Source of the DNA: Halanaerobiaceae bacterium
GTDB taxonomy: Bacteria; Bacillota; Halanaerobiia; Halanaerobiales; Halarsenatibacteraceae
Direction: 5' to 3'
DNA length: 64,000 nt
NCBI GenBank assembly: GCA_003553485.1
Contig: PWEJ01000102.1
Span: 47,957-111,956, forward strand
A model generated the notes under the pieces. That model saw nothing but the letters and a program-made list of their open reading frames with translations. It was not told where the DNA came from and made no database searches. Positions 9,026 to 15,779 of this stretch are shown here, in pieces. How positions within the stretch are numbered: position 1 is the first letter of the stretch; the number at the start of each line of letters is the position of its first letter. The position numbers and the translations under genes are program-made.

Positions 9026-9326
9026 ATATTTAGTAATTATTTTAGGAATGGCCGGGGTGACTTATCTTCCCAGAATGATGCCCCTGGTATTTCTGGCTAA
9101 TATTGAGCTTCCCCCTTTCTGGAAAAGATTTATGAACTATGTTCCTCCGGCTGCTCTGACAGCCCTGATTTTTCCTGGTATTCTTTCCGCCACGGACTCT
9201 GCCTTGTTTGCCCTGGCCGGGGGATTAACAGCCATGATCTTAGCTTATCAAAAGTTCAGTCTTCTGGCAGTTGTTATTTTTAGTATCTTAGTGGTTTTTA
9301 TATTACAACTTGGCGTGCAACTTTGA
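9018..9326 (+). CDS. azlD: AzlD-family branched-chain amino acid exporter, small subunit
   Basis: Small inner-membrane partner of AzlC, 102 residues with about four helices. The family motif near the N-terminus, YLPRMMPLVFLANIELPPFWKR, followed by FMNYVPPAALTALIFPGIL, is well preserved. ATG 9018 overlaps the end of azlC. Followed by a 103-bp gap holding the promoter of the two-component system. Confidence 0.92.
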   Translation: MLEYLVIILGMAGVTYLPRMMPLVFLANIELPPFWKRFMNYVPPAALTALIFPGILSATDSALFALAGGLTAMILAYQKFSLLAVVIFSILVVFILQLGVQL

Positions 9327-9370
9327 CTAAGTCTCTATAATATTTCAGGCAAATATTCCTTGAATTCTTC

Positions 9371-9399
9371 TTGTTAAATCTATCTAAAAAAGATATAAT
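9371..9399 (+). promoter_or_regulatory. Promoter for the two-component operon
   Basis: TTGTTA (9371-9376), 17-base spacer, TATAAT (9394-9399), 30 bp before the TTG start of the response regulator. Confidence 0.65.
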
Positions 9400-9429
9400 T
9401 ATAACAGTAAGCCATAGGAGGTTTTAATT

Positions 9430-10125
9430 TTGAATCAATTTCAGGTTTTAATTATTGACGATGATGATCATATACTACAGATTTTAACAGAGTACTTTGA
9501 ATATGAGAACTTTAGAGTTCATACTGCCTCTACAGGTCAGGAAGGTTTAAAATTAACCAGGGAGTTAAATCCTGATATTATAGTCCTTGATATTATGTTA
9601 CCAGAAATGGACGGCTGGGAAGTCTGCAAGAAGTTACGGCCTGGCAACAATACCCCTATAATTTTTCTAAGTGCCAAGACCAAAGATTCCGATAGGATAA
9701 TGGGGTTAGAGTTAGGTGCCGATGATTATGTGACCAAACCCTTTAGTCCCCGGGAGGTTGTGGCTCGAGCTAAGGCTGTTTTAAGGCGCTTACAACGAGA
9801 AGATGAATCTGACTCCGAAGTTTTGGAATACAGTGATTTTACAGTCAACAAGAATGAGAGAAGTGTTAAGGTTGCTGATGAAGAGATAGAGTTAACCCCT
9901 AAAGAATTTGACCTGCTGTGGACTCTAGCCTCTTCTCCTAAGATTGTCTTTGACCGTGAAAGCCTGTTAAAAAAAGTCTGGGGTTATGACTATTTTGGTG
10001 ATATTAGAACAGTAGATACCCATATTAAGTCCTTGAGGCAAAAACTGGGGGATGCAGTCGCCGACTATATTAAAACGGTCTGGGGGGTGGGCTATAAATT
10101 TGAAGTTGAAGAAAAAAATCAATGA
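9430..10125 (+). CDS. OmpR/PhoB-family response regulator
   Basis: Transcription regulator of 231 residues. The receiver domain (1-120) has the acidic pocket IIDDDD, phospho-acceptor D54 in VLDIMLPEMDG, and the conserved lysine in KPFSPREV. The winged-helix domain (about 130-228) has ELTPKEFDLLWTLA and VDTHIKSLRQKLGD. The start is TTG with AGGAGG upstream at a suitable distance. The sensor gene overlaps its 3' end. Domain order fits PhoP/WalR/PhoB regulators; nothing in the window tells which stimulus is sensed or which genes are controlled. Confidence 0.9.
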   Translation: MNQFQVLIIDDDDHILQILTEYFEYENFRVHTASTGQEGLKLTRELNPDIIVLDIMLPEMDGWEVCKKLRPGNNTPIIFLSAKTKDSDRIMGLELGADDYVTKPFSPREVVARAKAVLRRLQREDESDSEVLEYSDFTVNKNERSVKVADEEIELTPKEFDLLWTLASSPKIVFDRESLLKKVWGYDYFGDIRTVDTHIKSLRQKLGDAVADYIKTVWGVGYKFEVEEKNQ

Positions 10126-11938
10126 TTTAAAAAAGTCTTTTGCAAATTATTTTCCTCCAAGCATGAATACTTTGTTCACCCGGCTCTTCGTCCGCTTTTT
10201 TCTTCTTTCCCTCCTTATAATAATAATTTTAGGTTTTTCTATGATTTATTTCTTCTATAATTTTCAATTTTCTAAAACAGAAACAGAAATAATCAATAAT
10301 AGCCAGGTTTTAAATCAGGCTTTATATAATGCTATTGAAGAGCGCGATGAAGAGAGCATTGCCAATACCCTACAGCTTATAGCGGAGATCAATTCAGGCC
10401 AGGCCTGGCTAATCAACAATGAAGGTTTTTTAATCCACAGTTATCCTTATCTTGATACCGGTGATTCAAATATTCAGTTTCTTAATTCGGAGCCTATCTT
10501 TGCTGGCAATATCATCTCTCAGGAAGTCGACCCCCAGCATTTTGAAAGGCCAATGTTATTAGTAGGGATGCCAGTACGTCAGGTCGATGAAGTGGTGGGA
10601 GGATTATTGGTCTTTACTTCCGTTGAGGGTATCAACTCTACTGTCCGTCAGGTGCGAAGATTGATGCTCTATTCCTCTTTAATTGCTATTATACTGGGAA
10701 TTGCTCTGGCCTATGGCTGGTCTCGAACCCTGGCCAGTCCCTTAAAAAATATGAGTCAGGCTGTGTTAAATTTGCGTCGAGGCGATTATGGACTGCAACT
10801 GGATTTCCAGGACGAAAATCCCAGCCGGGAACTCACCACTCTTAGGGATAGTTTTAACTCCCTTTCCACAGAACTGAAAAGAAGTATAGATGATTTAACT
10901 CGGGAGAGGAATAAATTAAAATATATTTTAACGGGAATGGAAGAGGGCGTTTTAGCTATCGATAAAGATGAAGATATTATTCTCCACAATAGTTCCTTTA
11001 GGAACCTCTTTGACCTCTCTGATAATTTAGTTGAGCAAAGCCTTTCTGGTCTTGAGATTGAAGAACAGGTTCTAAAGGCTTTTTCTAAAGCTTTAAGTGA
11101 GCAAAAGGCTAATCAACAGGAGTTTACTTTAAAAAAAGGCAAGCAGGAGAAGAGAATCCTTTTGCGCTGTAATGCTATTAGTGTAGGAGATTCTGTGTGG
11201 GGAGTGGTAGGACTTTTCCAGGATATTAGTGAACGCTGGCGTTTTGAAAAACTACAGAAGGACTTTGTGGCTAATGTCTCCCATGAATTAAAGGCACCTT
11301 TGTCCAGCATTAGAGGTTCAACAGAAATATTGTTAGATGGTATAGTTGATGACCCCCAGAAAAGAAAAGAATATTTAAAAATAGTCTTACAGGAGAGTAA
11401 TAGACTTAGCACTTTAGTAGATGAAATTTTGAGCATGGCAGAGTATGAAAATCAGGACTTCTCAGCTGAAAAAGAGGTGATTTCGGCCAGAGATCTACTG
11501 GAGAATGTAGTGGAGACCTTCAATAAATCAGGTTCGATGCGAGATAGAATTAATGTTACTTTACCTGAAGAAAAAACTCTTATTAGAGCCAGTAAATCTC
11601 GATTAAAACAAGTTCTTTTTAATTTTCTAGATAATGCCCGCAAATTTTCTCCTGAAGATTCTCCCATTTATTTAAGGGCTAAAAGGGAAGGGGAAAAGGT
11701 TAAGATTTCAGTGGAAGACGAAGGGATTGGCATACCAGCTAATGAACTTGATAATATCTGGGAAAGATTTTATAAAGTCGATAAAGCCCGAACTCCTGGA
11801 AAGGAGGGAAGTGGTTTAGGTTTAGCTATCTCCAGGGAAATTATTATTGAACATGAAGGGGATGTTTTCGTCGAGAGTATTCAGGGGGAGGGAACGACCA
11901 TTGGTTTTTATCTGCCTTTAGTGGCATCAGAGGATTAA
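10100..11938 (+). CDS. PhoR/WalK-like sensor histidine kinase
   Basis: Membrane sensor kinase of about 612 residues, partner of the preceding regulator. Order: short cytoplasmic tail, membrane helix 1, extracytoplasmic sensor of about 125 residues, membrane helix 2 (LMLYSSLIAIILGIALAYGW), HAMP, PAS (LTGMEEGVLAIDKDEDIILHN), HisKA with the phospho-acceptor H395 in NVSHELKAPLSSIRGS, and a HATPase domain with N-box NFLDNARKF, DEGIGIP and GSGLGLAI. Start choice is uncertain: TTG 10100 follows a G-rich stretch (10082-10090) and overlaps the regulator by 26 bp; the first ATG is at 10163, just before membrane helix 1. A 327-bp gap follows. Confidence 0.9.
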   Translation: MKLKKKINDLKKSFANYFPPSMNTLFTRLFVRFFLLSLLIIIILGFSMIYFFYNFQFSKTETEIINNSQVLNQALYNAIEERDEESIANTLQLIAEINSGQAWLINNEGFLIHSYPYLDTGDSNIQFLNSEPIFAGNIISQEVDPQHFERPMLLVGMPVRQVDEVVGGLLVFTSVEGINSTVRQVRRLMLYSSLIAIILGIALAYGWSRTLASPLKNMSQAVLNLRRGDYGLQLDFQDENPSRELTTLRDSFNSLSTELKRSIDDLTRERNKLKYILTGMEEGVLAIDKDEDIILHNSSFRNLFDLSDNLVEQSLSGLEIEEQVLKAFSKALSEQKANQQEFTLKKGKQEKRILLRCNAISVGDSVWGVVGLFQDISERWRFEKLQKDFVANVSHELKAPLSSIRGSTEILLDGIVDDPQKRKEYLKIVLQESNRLSTLVDEILSMAEYENQDFSAEKEVISARDLLENVVETFNKSGSMRDRINVTLPEEKTLIRASKSRLKQVLFNFLDNARKFSPEDSPIYLRAKREGEKVKISVEDEGIGIPANELDNIWERFYKVDKARTPGKEGSGLGLAISREIIIEHEGDVFVESIQGEGTTIGFYLPLVASED

Positions 11939-12003
11939 AATATTATTAATTAATCTTAGTAAAAATATTGATTCTTTCTCAATTTTTTCTCACAGAATAA
12001 AGT

Positions 12004-12117
12004 TATAATCTGAATAGCAAATAAGGATAGAGTTTAACGGTCAGCCGAAGCTATGAGTTAAGGTCTGGCCTGCTTAAGGATTGATTTTAAAAGATCGCCT
12101 GCTAATAAGCAGGCTTT
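12004..12117 (+). ncRNA. Possible small RNA or leader with alternative hairpins
   Basis: This lies in the 327-bp gap between the kinase and fur. A TATAAT (12004-12009, no good -35) is followed by a hairpin built on TTAAC/GTTAA (12034-12038, 12056-12060) with a CGAA-capped AGC/GCT tip. Next, GCCTGCT occurs twice (12068-12074 and 12097-12103) and both copies can pair with the single AGCAGGC at 12108-12114; the first copy can form a 9-bp helix (12068-12076 with 12106-12114), the second a 7-bp hairpin with an AATA loop. That is a switch-like layout. A second, stronger terminator follows at 12154. I recognise no known riboswitch class here. Confidence 0.35.
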
Positions 12118-12153
12118 CTGATAGATAAAAACTGTTTTCCTCCTCCATGTTTT

Positions 12154-12180
12154 CCCTGCCTTCCCCGGGCAGGGTTTTTC
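12154..12180 (+). terminator. Intrinsic terminator upstream of fur
   Basis: Stem CCCTGCC (12154-12160) with GGCAGGG (12168-12174), seven-base loop, followed by TTTTTC. It ends transcription from the left before the fur promoter. Confidence 0.8.
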
Positions 12181-12196
12181 AATTAAACCTGTTATG

Positions 12197-12207
12197 TTAA
12201 TCATTAA
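12197..12207 (+). promoter_or_regulatory. Possible Fur/PerR-type operator
   Basis: TTAATCATTAA is a perfect 5-1-5 palindrome containing TAATNATTA, the core of the 7-1-7 Fur/PerR/Zur box. It lies 5 bp upstream of the -35 element of the promoter that drives a Fur-family gene, a natural place for autoregulation. The outer bases match the Bacillus box only in part. Confidence 0.4.
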
Positions 12208-12212
12208 GATTG

Positions 12213-12241
12213 TTGACATGGTAGAAAGGTCAGTATATAAT
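12213..12241 (+). promoter_or_regulatory. Consensus promoter for the fur-family gene
   Basis: TTGACA (12213-12218), exactly 17 bases, TATAAT (12236-12241): a perfect match to the vegetative consensus. Because it lies just upstream of ATG 12266, it rules out longer in-frame starts as the main start. Confidence 0.85.
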
Positions 12242-12265
12242 GTCATTAAGAGTGGAGGGAGATAT

Positions 12266-12679
12266 ATGGGGGAAAGCATTTCTAAGCTACTGGCAAATTA
12301 TGATATTAGGATTACAGAGCAGCGAAAGAAGATACTTAAGGTTCTGATTAGCTCTTCTAAACCCTTATCAGCCTCTGAAATTTACAATCAATTACAGCAA
12401 AATAATTATCAGGTCCGTCTATCAACAATTTATCGTAACCTGAGCAACTTTCATGAAAAGGGTCTGATTAAGGAACTTAATTTTGCCGGCAAAAACCAAA
12501 ACTACTATGAGTTTATTAACGATCATCACCATCATTTGCTCTGCACTTCCTGCGGTGAAATATTGTGCCTGGATTGTCCTTTGCAAGATTATGAAAGCAG
12601 TCTGGCCCGGGAAACAGGTTATGAGATAAGCGAGCATAAAATTAAAATTTACGGTCTCTGTCCGCAGTGCAAAAAATAA
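12266..12679 (+). CDS. Fur-family metalloregulator (Fur/PerR/Zur type)
   Basis: Transcription repressor of 137 residues. Residues 1-75 are the winged helix (ITEQRKKILKVLISSSKPLSASEIY... STIYRNLSNFHEKGLI). Residues 76-137 are the metal-binding and dimer domain with HHHH at 87-90, CxxC pairs at C93/C96 and C132/C135 for a structural zinc, and an extra pair C101/C104 (CLDC). C101 falls roughly where PerR has the iron-ligand aspartate and Fur a glutamate, so the regulatory site may be unusual. ATG 12266 is preferred: it follows GGAGGGAG and the perfect promoter, whereas an in-frame ATG at 12194 lies upstream of the promoter. The cysteine-rich DUF6485 gene follows 62 bp later. Confidence 0.9.
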   Translation: MGESISKLLANYDIRITEQRKKILKVLISSSKPLSASEIYNQLQQNNYQVRLSTIYRNLSNFHEKGLIKELNFAGKNQNYYEFINDHHHHLLCTSCGEILCLDCPLQDYESSLARETGYEISEHKIKIYGLCPQCKK

Positions 12680-12741
12680 AGGATTAAACAATGGCTAAAA
12701 TCTTTAGCAACATAATTATTTTAGGAGGTGGCAATAAATAA

Positions 12742-12939
12742 ATGTCAGAATGTACTGAGTTAGATAATAATCTTGACTATTGTAGCTGCACCTATGACCC
12801 CTGTCCCCGCAAGGGAAATTGTTGTGCCTGCATCCAATATCATAATAATAAAAATGAAATTCCCGGCTGTCTTTTTGATGCTGAAGCCGAAAAAACATAT
12901 AACAGGTCAAGAAAATACTTTTTGCAAACCCAGCAGTAA
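12742..12939 (+). CDS. DUF6485-family cysteine-rich small protein
   Basis: A 65-residue protein with eight cysteines (C4, C14, C16, C21, C27, C28, C30, C43) in the pattern CxCxY..C.RKGNCCxC..YH...E.PGC, which I recognise as the small DUF6485-type family of anaerobic bacteria. Function is unknown; the dense cysteines and histidine suggest binding of zinc or an Fe-S cluster. AGGAGGTGG lies at an ideal distance before the ATG, supporting real translation. Being immediately downstream of a Fur-family regulator, it may be co-transcribed and metal-responsive. An overlapping ORF in another frame is only a shadow. Confidence 0.75.
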   Translation: MSECTELDNNLDYCSCTYDPCPRKGNCCACIQYHNNKNEIPGCLFDAEAEKTYNRSRKYFLQTQQ

Positions 12940-13015
12940 ATTATTACTAGAAAAATTATTGCTTTAGGTCCCCGGGGGTAGATTGGTTGTAAATTCGAGG
13001 ACTTATACTGAAGGG

Positions 13016-13486
13016 TTATCCTCGCAGACTGGCCTTTAACCCCCGGGGGTTATCTAGCAGCTTAAAGACTTCGGTTATATCCTGACAGATTAAATCTGAT
13101 TTTAGCAGAGCTTCTGTAGCTATACCCTCTCCCTTGAGCACCCCAATTCCTAAAGCAGCTTCGGCGAGCATATCTTTATCATTCCTGCCATTACCTACCG
13201 CCAAGACCTCCTCGGGGTTTAACTCTTTCACAAAGGAAACTTTTTCTTCTTTTCCCCTTTGAGAGGAAATAACTTTTATCTGCACCGGACTAGCGGAAAA
13301 ATTATTTTTTACAGTACCAAAGGTATCGGCAGTAATTATATATACTGCAAAAAAATTAGCTAAATCCTCCAATTCTTCCTTGACCTTTGCTGACAAGTGC
13401 CCTCCTTCAGCTAAAGTGCCATTGTAATCAAAGACTAATTTTTTTATTTTGAGGTCTTTAAATCCCGGTATTTTTAATTTCAACAT
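13016..13486 (-). CDS. HAD-family phosphatase (soluble P-type ATPase-like, COG4087 type)
   Basis: A 156-residue cytoplasmic HAD hydrolase. Motif I is DYNGTLA: the nucleophile aspartate is present but the second aspartate of DxDGT is asparagine. Motif II is probably T of YIITADT, and motif III/IV is AVGNGRNDKDMLAEA. It corresponds to the catalytic P-domain of P-type ATPases without cap or membrane parts, a recognised stand-alone group in anaerobes with no settled substrate. GGAGAGAG precedes the ATG. The gene is on the minus strand and converges with the DUF6485 gene. Its 3' end carries a GC-rich palindrome. Confidence 0.8.
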   Translation of the reverse strand: MLKLKIPGFKDLKIKKLVFDYNGTLAEGGHLSAKVKEELEDLANFFAVYIITADTFGTVKNNFSASPVQIKVISSQRGKEEKVSFVKELNPEEVLAVGNGRNDKDMLAEAALGIGVLKGEGIATEALLKSDLICQDITEVFKLLDNPRGLKASLRG

Positions 13487-13557
13487 TGAATATCTCTCTC
13501 CTTTTTTTGGCTGTGAAAATTTTGTCAGTTAAAAAAACTATCCTTCTGGCTTATAAA

Positions 13558-14148
13558 TCAGTATATAAAGGGAATTAAGCGATATCTATCTCTTTTCCAA
13601 GTAGTATATTTATCTCCTAAAGTAGCTGTCAATTTGTCTTCTTCTAATATTATTCTTTTATTAATGGCCCATAGAAGGAGGGGCAAAGCAGGGATTAAAG
13701 TCAACAAACTGCTGAAATAAAGTGGCACGCCAATAGTTAATAACAGCAGCCCTAAATATAGGGGATGTCTTAAAATGCGGTAAGGACCCACACTAACTAA
13801 CTCCTGTCCTTCCTGGACTGTTACCCCCCGGGTAAAATAAATTCCCAAAAGATAAGAACACCAGTACCTTAAAACTAATCCTAAAAAGTAAAAAATCAGG
13901 CCTATAATTTGGATTATTTGACCAGCTGTGCCCGTGAGAGTGCCAAGACCCAAAATTGCCGAGACGATACTTATAAGAATCGTCAAGATGATAGCTGCCA
14001 GGATTAATTTAAAACTCTCAGTTCCAGCATCACTGCGTTTAGCTCCAGTAGAGGGGAATATCCTGAACTCCAGCCACCACAGCAGAGTAATGACAATGAA
14101 AGCAATGCTATGCCAGGAAAACTCGAATAAATTTAACATAAACCTCAT
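13558..14148 (-). CDS. Membrane methyltransferase of the ICMT/PEMT type
   Basis: A 196-residue integral membrane protein with about five helices and a C-terminal cofactor motif typical of isoprenylcysteine/phospholipid methyltransferases: GPYRILRHPLYLG, then an acidic residue (ILEE) and GDKYTTWKRD. It would use S-adenosylmethionine to methylate a lipid-like or membrane-bound acceptor. Its ATG overlaps the stop of the aldehyde dehydrogenase gene by 4 bp (ATGA type), so the two are translationally coupled and probably act on related substrates. The acceptor is unknown. Confidence 0.82.
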   Translation of the reverse strand: MRFMLNLFEFSWHSIAFIVITLLWWLEFRIFPSTGAKRSDAGTESFKLILAAIILTILISIVSAILGLGTLTGTAGQIIQIIGLIFYFLGLVLRYWCSYLLGIYFTRGVTVQEGQELVSVGPYRILRHPLYLGLLLLTIGVPLYFSSLLTLIPALPLLLWAINKRIILEEDKLTATLGDKYTTWKRDRYRLIPFIY

Positions 14149-15722
14149 CCTTTCAGAAAGCGGAGCAATAAGGGAATTGTTCCCGAAATTTTTTCTAACA
14201 GAGAACGATCACCATAATAATTTTCCAGATAGGTTTTTAAATCCTGATAGACTTCTTCTTTGAAGGGAAACCAGTTGAGTTCCTTCTCTGCCTGGGATTT
14301 ATTTAACATTATTGACTTGGTATTAGAGAAATTTTTTAACCCCTCCGGGCCATGATATCTCCCAATACCGCTCATCTTTACTCCGCCAAAGGGCAGGTAA
14401 GGATTTCCTACATTCTTGATGACATCATTAATCATGCAGTTTCCTGTCTCGAGCTCCCGGGCAATCCTTCTGGCCAGCTGGCGATCTTTGCTCCAGACGC
14501 TGGAATTTAATCCCAGATGGCTATTATTTGCTCTTTGAATGACCTCATCAACTGAAGAAAAGGTTAAAATAGGCATGACCGGGCCAAAGGTTTCCTCCTG
14601 TAATATTTTCAGATCTTCCTCAAGATTATCTAAGATAACTGGTTGTATTTCAGCAGGATAAGCTTCTTCTCTGGAGATATTATTATCATGAAGAGAGGAG
14701 GTGAAATTATCAGGCTCAATGATATTTGCTCCCTTAGCTAAAGCCTCTTCTACCTGCTCAATAATTTTATTCTTCTGTTGCGGGGTCGTTAAAGGCCCAA
14801 TATCTCCCTTGGGACCCTGATTAACTCTCAACTCCTTAGTTTTTTCTTTTACCAGTTCTTTAAATTCCTCGGCTATCTCCTCCTGGACATAAAATCTTTC
14901 TGCTCCCACACATAACTGCCCAGTATTAGCAAAGGCGCCATAGACCGCTCCTGTTGCTGCCCTGGCCAGGGGAGCATCTTTTAAGACGATAAAGGGGTCT
15001 TTTCCACCTAATTCTAATTCTACGGGGATTAATTTTTTAGCTGCCTGAGCCATTATCTTTTTTCCTGTAGCCACACTACCGGTAAAGAAAATCATATCCG
15101 GGCCACTTTCAATAAGCCCTTTACCAACCTCTCCCGGTCCCTGAATAATCTGCAATAATCCTGAGGGCAGCCTAGTAATATCTGCAAACAAATCTGCTAT
15201 TTTTTCTCCCGTTAAGGGGGTCTCTTCTGAGGGTTTATAAATGACAGCATTTCCCGCTGCTATAGCAGTTATAATTGGCACCAGGGATAACTGGAAGGGG
15301 TAATTCCAGGGGGAAATAATAGCCACCACCCCTCGAGGGTAGTATTCCACCCAGGATTTATTGCCCAGGGCTGTCAAGGGGGTTTTGCGTTTTTCTGGTT
15401 GCAAAATATCGGCTAAATTTTTTTCATAATAATATAGTATTTCTAGGCTGGGATAAATATCGGCCATTAGAGCCTCGAGCTGCACTTTACCGGTATCAAG
15501 ACAAATAGTCTCAATAAGCTCAGTAAGATTAGCGATAATTTTTTTGCGTATTTCCTTAAGCAGTTCACTGCGCTTAGAAAAAGAGCTATCTTTCCAGAAC
15601 TGGCTGGCTTCTGTAGCACTTTTTTTAGCCTTAATTATTTCTGATTGACTGGGTATAGAGTACTTGCCAATCTCTTCTCCCGTGACAGGGTTATAGTTGA
15701 GGAAATAATTTTTAGCTGTCAT
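14145..15722 (-). CDS. NAD(P)-dependent aldehyde dehydrogenase, possibly membrane-associated
   Basis: A 525-residue ALDH-superfamily enzyme oxidising an aldehyde to its acid. Cofactor and active-site elements are intact: ISPWNYPF, FTGSVATG, the general base E237 in ELGGKDPF and the nucleophile C271 in NTGQLCVGAERF, and later EETFGPVMPI. The C-terminus is longer than in soluble relatives and ends with a hydrophobic-basic helix (SLLEKISGTIPLLLRFLKG), resembling fatty-aldehyde dehydrogenases that attach to membranes. AGGAG precedes the ATG on the minus strand. Coupling to a lipid-type methyltransferase supports a hydrophobic aldehyde substrate. Confidence 0.88.
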   Translation of the reverse strand: MTAKNYFLNYNPVTGEEIGKYSIPSQSEIIKAKKSATEASQFWKDSSFSKRSELLKEIRKKIIANLTELIETICLDTGKVQLEALMADIYPSLEILYYYEKNLADILQPEKRKTPLTALGNKSWVEYYPRGVVAIISPWNYPFQLSLVPIITAIAAGNAVIYKPSEETPLTGEKIADLFADITRLPSGLLQIIQGPGEVGKGLIESGPDMIFFTGSVATGKKIMAQAAKKLIPVELELGGKDPFIVLKDAPLARAATGAVYGAFANTGQLCVGAERFYVQEEIAEEFKELVKEKTKELRVNQGPKGDIGPLTTPQQKNKIIEQVEEALAKGANIIEPDNFTSSLHDNNISREEAYPAEIQPVILDNLEEDLKILQEETFGPVMPILTFSSVDEVIQRANNSHLGLNSSVWSKDRQLARRIARELETGNCMINDVIKNVGNPYLPFGGVKMSGIGRYHGPEGLKNFSNTKSIMLNKSQAEKELNWFPFKEEVYQDLKTYLENYYGDRSLLEKISGTIPLLLRFLKG

Positions 15723-15779
15723 TTTTATTCTCCTAAAGTTAGCGTAATTTTTTTAAATTAACAGGCTAATAATTAACTT

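Noticed and set aside
12058..12279. Minus-strand 73-codon frame between the kinase and fur
   Set aside because: It runs through two terminator hairpins and the fur promoter and has no recognisable features.
12773..12967. Overlapping 64-codon frame in the DUF6485 region
   Set aside because: The neighbouring frame has the strong ribosome-binding site and the conserved cysteine pattern; this one has neither.
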